Position numbers and translations under genes: made by a program. A stretch of DNA of 39,278 nt, taken from positions 1 to 39,278 of the forward strand of contig CAYXUZ010000046.1 in the NCBI GenBank assembly GCA_964467705.1, read 5' to 3'. Below are positions 32,889-39,133 of this stretch, one piece after another. Under the pieces are notes generated by a model. It was not told the DNA's origin and did no database searches. It was given only the letters and a program-made list of their open reading frames with translations. The first letter of the stretch is position 1; each line of letters opens with the position of its first letter. The DNA is from CAADGU01 sp964467705. GTDB lineage: Bacteria; Chloroflexota; Anaerolineae; Promineifilales; Promineifilaceae.

Positions 32889-33701
32889 ATGAGTATCATC
32901 GAAGCCATTTTATTAGGGATTATCCAGGGGGCGACGGAGTTTTTGCCGATTTCCAGCGATGGGCATCTGGTGCTGCTGCCGACGTTTTTTCAGATGACGG
33001 TGCCCGACCTGACGTTGATTGGGGTGCTGCATTTGGGTACGTTGACGGCGATTTTGATCTATTTTTGGCGTGATCTGTGGCAGATTATCACGGCCGTACT
33101 CCAAAACTTATGGCAAAAGACTCCACTGGCAACAGAGGAGGCCCGTCTGGGTTGGCTGATTGCCGTAGGCACCATTCCGGCAGTGATTTTAGGGTTGATG
33201 TTTAAGGATTGGTTGGAGTCGGTGTTCACCTCGCCCACGATAGCGGCGTTTTTTTTGCTGGTCACGGCCGTGTTCCTGATCATCGCCGAACGCGCCCGGC
33301 CCGGTTACAAAACGCCGCCGCAGCTCAGTTGGGCGGATGTGACCCTGATTGGTCTGTTGCAGGCGTCGGCCTTGCTGCCGGGGCTGTCACGCAGTGGCAG
33401 CACCATTGCCGGGGGGCGGCTGCGGGGATTGGACAGACCGGCGGCTACCCGTTTCAGCTTTTTGCTGGGCGTACCGGCCATCTTGGGGGCGGGCGTGTTG
33501 TCGCTGGTAGATATTCTCACCGAGACACCGACCTATACCTCAGGCGTTTATGTGGCCGGTTATCTGGCCGCGGCCGTTACCGGCTATCTGTGCATTGCCT
33601 TCTTGCTGCGTTGGGTGCGTACTCATACACTCTATGTTTTTGCTGTTTACTGTATCCTGGCGGGAGGTGGCTATTTGTTGGTTTCATTTCTGGCGTTGTA
33701 G
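32889..33701 (+). CDS. uppP: Undecaprenyl-diphosphatase (BacA/UppP)
   Basis: A 270-aa inner-membrane enzyme that removes a phosphate from undecaprenyl diphosphate to recycle the lipid carrier for peptidoglycan and surface polymers. Both active-site motifs are visible: QGATEFLPISSDGHL (residues 14-28; Asp replaces the usual third Ser) and LLPGLSRSGSTIAGG (about 163-177). Seven to eight hydrophobic segments fit the inverted-repeat fold. The ribosome site is weak (TTGAGA); the start is fixed by the immediate N-terminal helix MSIIEAILLGIIQG. It is likely cotranscribed with the FG-GAP gene 39 bp downstream. Confidence 0.95.
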   Translation: MSIIEAILLGIIQGATEFLPISSDGHLVLLPTFFQMTVPDLTLIGVLHLGTLTAILIYFWRDLWQIITAVLQNLWQKTPLATEEARLGWLIAVGTIPAVILGLMFKDWLESVFTSPTIAAFFLLVTAVFLIIAERARPGYKTPPQLSWADVTLIGLLQASALLPGLSRSGSTIAGGRLRGLDRPAATRFSFLLGVPAILGAGVLSLVDILTETPTYTSGVYVAGYLAAAVTGYLCIAFLLRWVRTHTLYVFAVYCILAGGGYLLVSFLAL

Positions 33702-33740
33702 GACAAATTGTCAATTTGCCTACCAATGTGGAGGTAAACG

Positions 33741-35663
33741 ATGGCCCGGTTACTTGTTATTAGCGTGATCGTTCTGGCAGGCATTGTCACGGCCGTTGCC
33801 ACTTATCGTAATCTTTCGGCGGGCGCATTGACCGTTGTCAGCGTCAGCCCAGCGGCCCGTTCCGGGGGTGCGCCGGTGGACACGGCCGTGACCATCCAGT
33901 TCAGCCAGCCCATCAGCCGCAGCACCATCGTCAGCGGCACCGTGCGCGTATTTGGCATGTGGAGCGGCGCAAAAGCGGGCGCTTTCGGTTTTGCCGATCT
34001 GGATGAGACCGTCATCTTCACCCCCACCACCCCCTTCAGCGCCGGAGAAATGGTCATGGTCATCCTGTCCGGCCAGATACGCGCCGCCGATGGTTCGGAG
34101 ATGCCCAACAGCTACACCTTCCAGTTCGGCACAGCCTCCCAACCGGCAACCCTGCAATTTCAGCATGTGGATACTTTGGATGTGCGCGGCACGGCCGGGG
34201 TGCACACTCAGGCATATGGCGGCGTGGCGACCGATTTCAACAACGATGGCTGGCTCGACCTGACCATCATTAACGAAGTTACGGCCGATGCCCGTGTCTT
34301 TCTGAACCGGGCGGATGGCTCTGGGCTTTTCAATGATTTTCTGCTGCCCACCACCCCGCTCAACACCCAGGCCAGCCCCAGCGCACCCTCGGATTTTAAT
34401 CTGGATGGGAACGCTGATCTGGCGGTGGTGAACATTGGCACTAACAGCATTTCCATTTTGCTGGGCAATGGCGATGGCACGTTTGCTTCGCAGGAAGTGG
34501 GTGTGGGGCCACAGCCACGCGGGATAGCCGTAGCGGATGTGGACAGCGATGGCGACCCGGACATTGTGAACACCAACTCCGGTTTTAACAGCAATGCCGG
34601 CAATATGTCCATCTTGCTCAATGATGGGCAAGGGGTGTTTGGTTCGCCTACCTATTTTGAAGGCGGCGGCACGAGGGAATGGGCGTTGGCGGCGGCGGAT
34701 ATGGACGAAGATGGCATTTTAGACCTGGTGATTGGCACCCGCGCCACCAGCAATCCACAGGTGATTGTGAACAAGGGGAATGGGGATGGCACCTTCACCT
34801 TTGTTTCGGCGCGGATCGGTGGGCAGGTGTGGATGTTGAATGTGGGGGATGTGAATGGGGACGGGCATGAGGATGTGGCCACGGCCAACAGCAACAACGG
34901 CACCGGTTCCATTTTTTTAGGTGATGGCGTGGGGAATTTGTCTGCGCCGATGTACTACCCCATTGACCCCTTTCCGTTGGCGACGGATTTAGGGGATATA
35001 GATGGGGATGGCGACCTGGATTGGGCCACATCCAGTTTTTCGGGTGATTGGTTTTTATTCCTGAATAATGGCAATGGCGCATTTTTGCTGCGCCAGACGT
35101 TCCCGGCGACCAGTGCATCTTCGTGTGCGTTGATGATGGATATGGACAATAACGGCACATTGGATCTGGCGTTGATTGATGAGATCGCCGATGAGGTGCA
35201 ATTGATGCACAATCCACCATCCGTAGTGGTCGTCACGCCGACGATCAGCATTACGCCTACGGTGTTTTCGGCCACGCTGGCGATGAACACGGCCGTGACC
35301 ATGCCCCTGACCATCGCCAATATCGGCACGGCCACGCTGGATTGGCAAATCGAGGAAACGTCTTGCCTGGCCCCGGCTGATGTGCCCTGGCTGCAAGCGT
35401 CGCCGGTGGGGGGAAGTACGGCCGTGTCTACGACGACGGCCGTTGACCTGACGCTGAACAGCACCGGCTTGCTAGCCGGTTTGCACACGGCCAATTTGTG
35501 TATTGCCAGCAATGACCCACTGCAACCGGAAGTCAATGTGCCCGTGACGTTGCAGGTGACGGACGATCCACCGCCACCCACCCCCACCATCCCCCCCCCG
35601 ACCCCTACGCCCCTCCCGCCGAATTTTGGGATTTACCTGCCGATGATAGTGAAAGAGGGTTAA
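33741..35663 (+). CDS. Secreted FG-GAP/VCBS-repeat protein with Ig-like domains
   Basis: A 640-aa surface or secreted protein. Signal-like N-terminus ARLLVISVIVLAGIVTAVATY (residues 2-22), then an SbsA-type Ig-like domain (VVSVSPAARSGGAPVDTAVTIQFSQPI...). About six or seven FG-GAP/VCBS repeats follow, with Asp-rich Ca-binding loops such as DFNNDGWLDLTI, DFNLDGNADLAV, DVDSDGDPDIV, DVNGDGHEDVA and DIDGDGDLDWA; these form a beta-propeller used for adhesion. A second Ig/ASPM-like domain (about 505-605), a Pro/Thr linker and the tail NFGIYLPMIVKEG close the protein. A GGAGG ribosome site supports the start. The ligand is unknown. Confidence 0.92.
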   Translation: MARLLVISVIVLAGIVTAVATYRNLSAGALTVVSVSPAARSGGAPVDTAVTIQFSQPISRSTIVSGTVRVFGMWSGAKAGAFGFADLDETVIFTPTTPFSAGEMVMVILSGQIRAADGSEMPNSYTFQFGTASQPATLQFQHVDTLDVRGTAGVHTQAYGGVATDFNNDGWLDLTIINEVTADARVFLNRADGSGLFNDFLLPTTPLNTQASPSAPSDFNLDGNADLAVVNIGTNSISILLGNGDGTFASQEVGVGPQPRGIAVADVDSDGDPDIVNTNSGFNSNAGNMSILLNDGQGVFGSPTYFEGGGTREWALAAADMDEDGILDLVIGTRATSNPQVIVNKGNGDGTFTFVSARIGGQVWMLNVGDVNGDGHEDVATANSNNGTGSIFLGDGVGNLSAPMYYPIDPFPLATDLGDIDGDGDLDWATSSFSGDWFLFLNNGNGAFLLRQTFPATSASSCALMMDMDNNGTLDLALIDEIADEVQLMHNPPSVVVVTPTISITPTVFSATLAMNTAVTMPLTIANIGTATLDWQIEETSCLAPADVPWLQASPVGGSTAVSTTTAVDLTLNSTGLLAGLHTANLCIASNDPLQPEVNVPVTLQVTDDPPPPTPTIPPPTPTPLPPNFGIYLPMIVKEG

Positions 35664-35694
35664 ATGGCACGGCGTTGATTTACGGCCGTCCACA

Positions 35695-35723
35695 TAGACA
35701 GTTCACCACGACGGCCGTATAAT
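35695..35723 (+). promoter_or_regulatory. Sigma-70-type promoter before a candidate short transcript
   Basis: TAGACA (35695-35700), a 17-bp spacer and perfect TATAAT (35718-35723). The spacer contains an ACGGCCGT site whose last base is the first T of the -10 box. Predicted start is near 35730, in the gap between the FG-GAP gene and the aminotransferase gene. Confidence 0.65.
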
Positions 35724-35729
35724 TAGCAG

Positions 35730-35815
35730 CAACTTCAACTTAAAAAGATGACCAACGGCCGTACCCGGCCTGGGTCTGAGCAAAGCCTGATCATCCACAT
35801 GGTCAGGCTTTTTTT
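35730..35815 (+). ncRNA. Candidate small RNA or attenuated leader upstream of rocD
   Basis: Between a good promoter and a good terminator lie about 86 nt with no convincing gene. An internal ACCC-GGCCT-GGGT stem is possible. It could be a free small RNA, or a leader whose terminator controls read-through into the aminotransferase gene. I cannot assign it to a known RNA family. Confidence 0.4.
35783..35815 (+). terminator. Rho-independent terminator upstream of rocD
   Basis: Stem AAGCCTGA / TCAGGCTT, extended inside by CAT/ATG across a single mismatch, followed by seven T. Confidence 0.85.
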
Positions 35816-35826
35816 GACTAAAGAGG

Positions 35827-35886
35827 TATCCACAGATTGCACAGATTTCACAGATAAAAATCTGCGTCATCTGTGCAATCTGTGGA
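35827..35886. repeat. Inverted repeat of ATCTGTGCAATCTGTGGAT type
   Basis: ATCCACAGATTGCACAGAT and its near-perfect inverted copy ATCTGTGCAATCTGTGGAT flank a short TTCACAGAT/ATCTGCG centre. It ends about 10 bp before the AAGGAG site of rocD, the same placement as the heptamer hairpins elsewhere. Confidence 0.85.
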
Positions 35887-35910
35887 TTATTTTCTAAAGG
35901 AGCATGTAAC

Positions 35911-37104
35911 ATGAAAAGCGAACATTATATTGAACTGGATGAAACCTACAGCGCCCACAATTATCACCCGCTGGATGTAGTGGTAGAAAAGGCCGAAGGT
36001 GTGTGGGTGTATGACGTAGACGGCAAGAAGTACCTGGACTGCCTGGCGGCGTATTCGGCCGTGAACCAGGGACACTGCCACCCAAAAATTCTGGATGCGG
36101 CCATCTCCCAGATGCACAAGGTCACGCTCACATCCCGTGCCTTCCGCAATGATCAGATGGGGCCATTCCTGAAAGAGATGTGCGAACTGACGGGATATGA
36201 CATGGCCCTGCCGATGAACACGGGCGCGGAAGCGGTGGAGACGGCCATCAAAGCGGCCCGCAAATGGGGTTATGAAATTAAGGGCGTGCCGGATGGCAAA
36301 GCGGAGATCATTGTGTGTGAGGGGAATTTTCACGGCCGTACCACCACCGTCGTCGGCTTTTCCAGTGAACCGGCCTATAAGCAGCACTTTGGCCCCTTCA
36401 CCCCCGGCTTCAAGATCATCCCCTACGGCAACATCGAGGTGCTACGCCAGGCCATCAATCCGCATACCGTCGCCTTTCTGGTGGAACCCATTCAGGGCGA
36501 AGGCGGCGTGGTCATGCCACCCGCCGGTTTTATTCGCGCCGCCTATGATTTGTGCCAGGAGCATAACGTGCTCTTTGTGGCCGATGAGATTCAGACGGGC
36601 TTCGGCCGTACCGGGAAGCTGTTTGCCTGCCACCATGAAGGCGTCAAGGCAGACATGACCATTGTGGGCAAGGCGTTGAGCGGCGGTTTTTATCCGGTCT
36701 CGGCCGTATTGTCAGACCGGGACATTTTAGGGCTGTTCCATCCGGGCGATCATGGCAGCACCTTTGGCGGCAATCCGCTGGGCGCGGCCATTGCCCGCGC
36801 CGCGCTGGCGGTGCTGGTGGAAGAAAATCTGGTGGCGCAGTCGGCCGAATTGGGCGCGTATTTCAAGGGGCGGCTGGAACGCATTGAAAGTGATCACATT
36901 AAAGAAGTGCGCGGTAAGGGGCTGTTTATTGGCGTGGAGTTGAACACAAAAGCGCGCCGTTTTTGTGAAGCATTGCAAGAGCGGGGCGTGTTGTGCAAAG
37001 AAACCCACGAAAACGTCATCCGCTTTGCGCCGCCGCTGGTGATCAATAAAGAGCAAATTGACTGGGCATTGGAACAGGTAGAACCAGTATTGATGATGCC
37101 ATGA
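35911..37104 (+). CDS. rocD: Ornithine aminotransferase (class III, PLP-dependent)
   Basis: A 397-aa cytoplasmic enzyme converting ornithine and 2-oxoglutarate to glutamate semialdehyde and glutamate. Class III signature LFVADEIQTGFGRTGKLFACHHEGVKADMTIVGKALSGGFYPVSAVL, with the PLP-binding Lys254 in GKALSGG and the cofactor Asp in ADEIQ. MNTGAEAVETAIKAARKWGY and GNFHGRTTTVVGFSS favour ornithine over acetylornithine or GABA enzymes. The start MKSEHYIELDETYSAHNYHPL is well supported by AAGGAG. A repeat sits just upstream and another just downstream. No other arginine-catabolic gene is in the window. Confidence 0.93.
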   Translation: MKSEHYIELDETYSAHNYHPLDVVVEKAEGVWVYDVDGKKYLDCLAAYSAVNQGHCHPKILDAAISQMHKVTLTSRAFRNDQMGPFLKEMCELTGYDMALPMNTGAEAVETAIKAARKWGYEIKGVPDGKAEIIVCEGNFHGRTTTVVGFSSEPAYKQHFGPFTPGFKIIPYGNIEVLRQAINPHTVAFLVEPIQGEGGVVMPPAGFIRAAYDLCQEHNVLFVADEIQTGFGRTGKLFACHHEGVKADMTIVGKALSGGFYPVSAVLSDRDILGLFHPGDHGSTFGGNPLGAAIARAALAVLVEENLVAQSAELGAYFKGRLERIESDHIKEVRGKGLFIGVELNTKARRFCEALQERGVLCKETHENVIRFAPPLVINKEQIDWALEQVEPVLMMP

Positions 37105-37110
37105 TTTGTT

Positions 37111-37151
37111 GCGTGATACGTGATACGTGATGCGTGAATCACGTATCACGC
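37111..37151. repeat. Heptamer-unit hairpin (GTGATAC units)
   Basis: GCGTGATAC, GTGATAC, GTGATGC, GTG, then the inverted ATCACGTATCACGC. It lies between the convergent rocD and higA genes; the stop codon of higA (TGA, minus strand) is inside it. Confidence 0.85.
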
Positions 37152-37415
37152 TAAAACTTTGACTTCTGTTTCTAGCCGGTCGCCCAGGTTCATTCTGGCT
37201 TGCTCAATCTCATAATGCGTTTGAATACCGGTCCAAAACTCAACCGACATGCCAAAATAACGCGCCAATCGCAGGGCTGTGTCTGCGCTAATGCCCCGCT
37301 CGCCACGAATGATTTTGTTGATCCGCATGGCCGGGACGCCAATGTCTTGTGCCAGGCGGTATTGGCTAATGCTCATCGGTTTGAGGAATTCCTCTTCCAA
37401 TATCTCACCTAACAA
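37146..37415 (-). CDS. higA: Orphan HigA-type antitoxin, 5' end disturbed
   Basis: An 89-aa helix-turn-helix protein of the HigA/VapI family: GEILEEEFLKPMSISQYRLAQDIGVPAMRINKIIRGERGISADTALRLARYFGMSVEFWTGIQ covers the whole DNA-binding domain. It would normally repress its own operon and neutralise a HigB mRNA interferase encoded upstream. No higB is present; a MITE-like element occupies that place. The only candidate start in frame is TTG at 37415, without a good ribosome site. An ATG at 37440 that overlaps the element's end would read MTRESSDY and then needs one base fewer in a T4 run to join the frame, so a frameshift is possible. Expression is doubtful. The stop codon is provided by a heptamer repeat. 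Confidence 0.75.
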   Translation of the reverse strand: MLGEILEEEFLKPMSISQYRLAQDIGVPAMRINKIIRGERGISADTALRLARYFGMSVEFWTGIQTHYEIEQARMNLGDRLETEVKVLA

Positions 37416-37435
37416 AATAATCTGAACTTTCTCGT

Positions 37436-37543
37436 GTCATTCCGCTCCTTCGATGCCTCAGGGCCGGCTAGTCTTCGAGGATGAATCTCTCCCATTTGTA
37501 GAGGAGAAGGATCCCTCGCTCCGAAGACTCCGCTCGGCATGAC
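37436..37543. repeat. MITE-like element with GTCATTC/GCATGAC ends, copy 3
   Basis: A 108-bp element. The right-hand part CTCCGAAGACTCCGCTCGG matches copy 2 with one change; the middle is longer and contains GGATGAATCTC and GGATCCC. It lies at the 5' end of higA, where a higB toxin gene would be expected. Confidence 0.75.
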
Positions 37544-37558
37544 AGGCCAATTTGAAAA

Positions 37559-37578
37559 GTTAAGAAGACTTTCTTAAC
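37559..37578. promoter_or_regulatory. Perfect dyad upstream of the sod promoter
   Basis: GTTAAGAA-GACT-TTCTTAAC, 8-bp perfect arms, 26 bp upstream of the -35 box of sod. A position and size suited to an activator or repressor site; the regulator is unknown. Confidence 0.45.
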
Positions 37579-37604
37579 GATGTGATCAGTGTCCTCTTCA
37601 TTTG

Positions 37605-37633
37605 TTGACAAAGGGGTATGCCCTGGCTAGAAT
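37605..37633 (+). promoter_or_regulatory. Sigma-70 promoter of superoxide dismutase
   Basis: TTGACA, 17-bp spacer, TAGAAT. The boxes plus flanking bases (TTGACAAAGG ... GGCTAGAAT) are shared with the ferredoxin promoter at 38462-38490. Start expected near 37640. Confidence 0.85.
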
Positions 37634-37735
37634 CAAAACTGTGGTCCTTACCTTTAACCAGACTACATAATTCATCTGGTTCACAATCTTACCCACTTCA
37701 AATAGTCCATATTTCAAACAAAAGGAGTGAAAATT

Positions 37736-38347
37736 ATGGCTTTTCAATTACCCCCTTTGCCGTATGCTTTTAATGCGTTGGAGCCGCATATTGATGCGCG
37801 CACCATGGAAATTCACCATGACAAACACCATGCTGCCTATACCACTAATCTGAATAAGGCACTGGAGGCTTACCCCGATCTGGCAACGAAGAGTATTGAG
37901 GCGTTGTTAGGCGATTTGAACGCGGTGCCAGAGGGAATCCGCACGGCCGTGCGAAATAACGGTGGCGGTTTCGCTAACCATAATCTCTTCTGGACAGTCA
38001 TGAGTCCCAACGGCGGCGGTGCACCTTCTGGTGCTTTGGCCGGTGCGATTAACGCTGCTTTTGGCAGCTTTGATGCTTTCAAAGAGAAGTTCAACAATGC
38101 GGCCGCTACTCGTTTTGGTTCTGGTTGGGCCTGGCTGTATGTAGATGGTGGTGGCAACCTGGTTGTTGGGTCTACTCCCAATCAGGACACACCGCTGATG
38201 GAAGGTGGCAAACCGGTTTTGGGGCTGGATGTGTGGGAACATGCCTATTATCTGCATTACCAGAACCGCCGCCCGGATTACATCAATGCCTGGTGGAATG
38301 TAGTCAACTGGGAGGCCGCAGCTGCCAATTATGCGGCCGCCAAATAA
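37736..38347 (+). CDS. sod: Superoxide dismutase, Mn/Fe family
   Basis: A 203-aa cytoplasmic enzyme dismutating superoxide to O2 and H2O2. ATG at 37736 is chosen because AAGGAG abuts the earlier GTG at 37727. Metal ligands His27, His82 (NHNLFW), Asp165 and His169 (LDVWEHAYYLHYQNRRPDYINAWW) are all present. Gln150 in the C-terminal half is the pattern usually seen in Mn or cambialistic enzymes rather than strict Fe forms. It has a near-consensus promoter of its own, an upstream dyad and a terminator, so it is a single-gene unit. It has only one ACGGCCGT site. Confidence 0.96.
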   Translation: MAFQLPPLPYAFNALEPHIDARTMEIHHDKHHAAYTTNLNKALEAYPDLATKSIEALLGDLNAVPEGIRTAVRNNGGGFANHNLFWTVMSPNGGGAPSGALAGAINAAFGSFDAFKEKFNNAAATRFGSGWAWLYVDGGGNLVVGSTPNQDTPLMEGGKPVLGLDVWEHAYYLHYQNRRPDYINAWWNVVNWEAAAANYAAAK

Positions 38348-38370
38348 GCGAACTCACCCGCTCTAATTCA

Positions 38371-38404
38371 AAAGCCCCGGCTCATTATAGTCGGGGCTTT
38401 TTTG
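38371..38404 (+). terminator. Rho-independent terminator after sod
   Basis: Stem AAAGCCCCG / CGGGGCTTT with a 12-nt loop and a run of seven T. Confidence 0.92.
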
Positions 38405-38461
38405 TGGGAATACGGCCGTTGTACACCTGAAAATGATTACTTTTGACGCCTTTATTAAAAA

Positions 38462-38490
38462 TTGACAAAGGTTAACCTTAGGGCTAGAAT
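38462..38490 (+). promoter_or_regulatory. Sigma-70 promoter of ferredoxin, with operator-like palindrome
   Basis: TTGACA, 17-bp spacer, TAGAAT, matching the sod promoter boxes and flanks. The spacer contains a perfect 12-bp palindrome AAGGTTAACCTT (38468-38479), a good place for a repressor. A leader of about 125 nt precedes the ATG. Confidence 0.82.
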
Positions 38491-38623
38491 GAGGACGTTG
38501 ACCACCTGTGATATTTTGTACAAACACCATCTGGTCACCGGCCAATTAGATAACAATTGGCAGCCAATCAGGCAACCAATTACCAACATCAGCTTCAAGG
38601 TTTCAGAAGGAGAGTGAGTAAAC

Positions 38624-39031
38624 ATGACCCACATTGTTACCCGTTTATGCTTGCGAGACACAGCCTGTGTGGAGGTGTGTCCTGTAGAATGTATGGTACT
38701 GGGCAAACCGGAAGAGGAGTGGCCCTGGCTTTACATTGATCCCGATACTTGCATTGACTGTGGCGCTTGCGTGCCGGAATGTCCTTATGAAGCAATCTTC
38801 CCCGAAGAAGAAGTACCCTTTGATTATGCGGCCCCAGCCGGCGTCTGGATTGCCAATACAAAAGAACTCTTACCTGATGGTCAACCATTTGAAGGCGAAG
38901 TGGATGGTCACCAGGTTAAGTTATTGAATGCAAAGCAGCTGGCCGGCGGTGAAATTCTGGACCTGACCGAGGACATTCCACCCAACTATGACTTCTTCTC
39001 TGAAGGGCCTGGTTACAGCGCTCTTGACTAA
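38624..39031 (+). CDS. 7Fe-type (3Fe-4S/4Fe-4S) ferredoxin
   Basis: A 135-aa cytoplasmic electron carrier. Eight Cys lie at 9, 15, 19, 23, 43, 46, 49 and 53. CVEVCP and CIDCGACVPECP follow the FdxA/Azotobacter ferredoxin I plan: C9, C15 and C53 for a 3Fe-4S cluster and C19, C43, C46 and C49 for a 4Fe-4S cluster. The first loop (CLRDTAC) is two residues shorter than the usual CxxxKDTAC form, and the second Cys of a standard first cluster is absent. A C-terminal extension of about 75 residues (ANTKELLPDGQPFEGEVDGHQV...) is acidic. It might serve NifJ or formate dehydrogenase. AAGGAG lies 12 nt before the ATG. Its promoter twins that of sod, suggesting joint control under oxidative or redox stress. 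Confidence 0.92.
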   Translation: MTHIVTRLCLRDTACVEVCPVECMVLGKPEEEWPWLYIDPDTCIDCGACVPECPYEAIFPEEEVPFDYAAPAGVWIANTKELLPDGQPFEGEVDGHQVKLLNAKQLAGGEILDLTEDIPPNYDFFSEGPGYSALD

Positions 39032-39064
39032 GTAAAAACCCCTCTTCATCAGGGGGATGAGTTA

Positions 39065-39118
39065 AAAAAGCCGAATTAGCGCTGGCACAGATGTGCATGG
39101 GTGCTAATTCGGCTTTTT
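39065..39118. terminator. Rho-independent terminator between ferredoxin and aspartase/fumarase-family genes
   Basis: A 16-bp stem AAAAAGCCGAATTAGC / GCTAATTCGGCTTTTT with an inner GCAC/GTGC hairpin. The A/T-symmetric flanks allow use in both directions. Confidence 0.92.
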
Positions 39119-39133
39119 AGTTTAGAGGTTCTT

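Larger units (their letters stand above)
37416..37735. other. Intergenic region between higA and sod
   Basis: 320 bp without a gene: a MITE-like repeat (37436-37543), a perfect dyad (37559-37578), a consensus promoter (37605-37633) and an approximately 96-nt leader ending in AAGGAG before the superoxide dismutase ATG. No higB toxin gene is found. Confidence 0.7.

Noticed and set aside
35748..35897. Possible 49-aa frame starting in the candidate small RNA
   Set aside because: No ribosome site; it reads through the terminator and the following inverted repeat, and the product shows no sensible composition.
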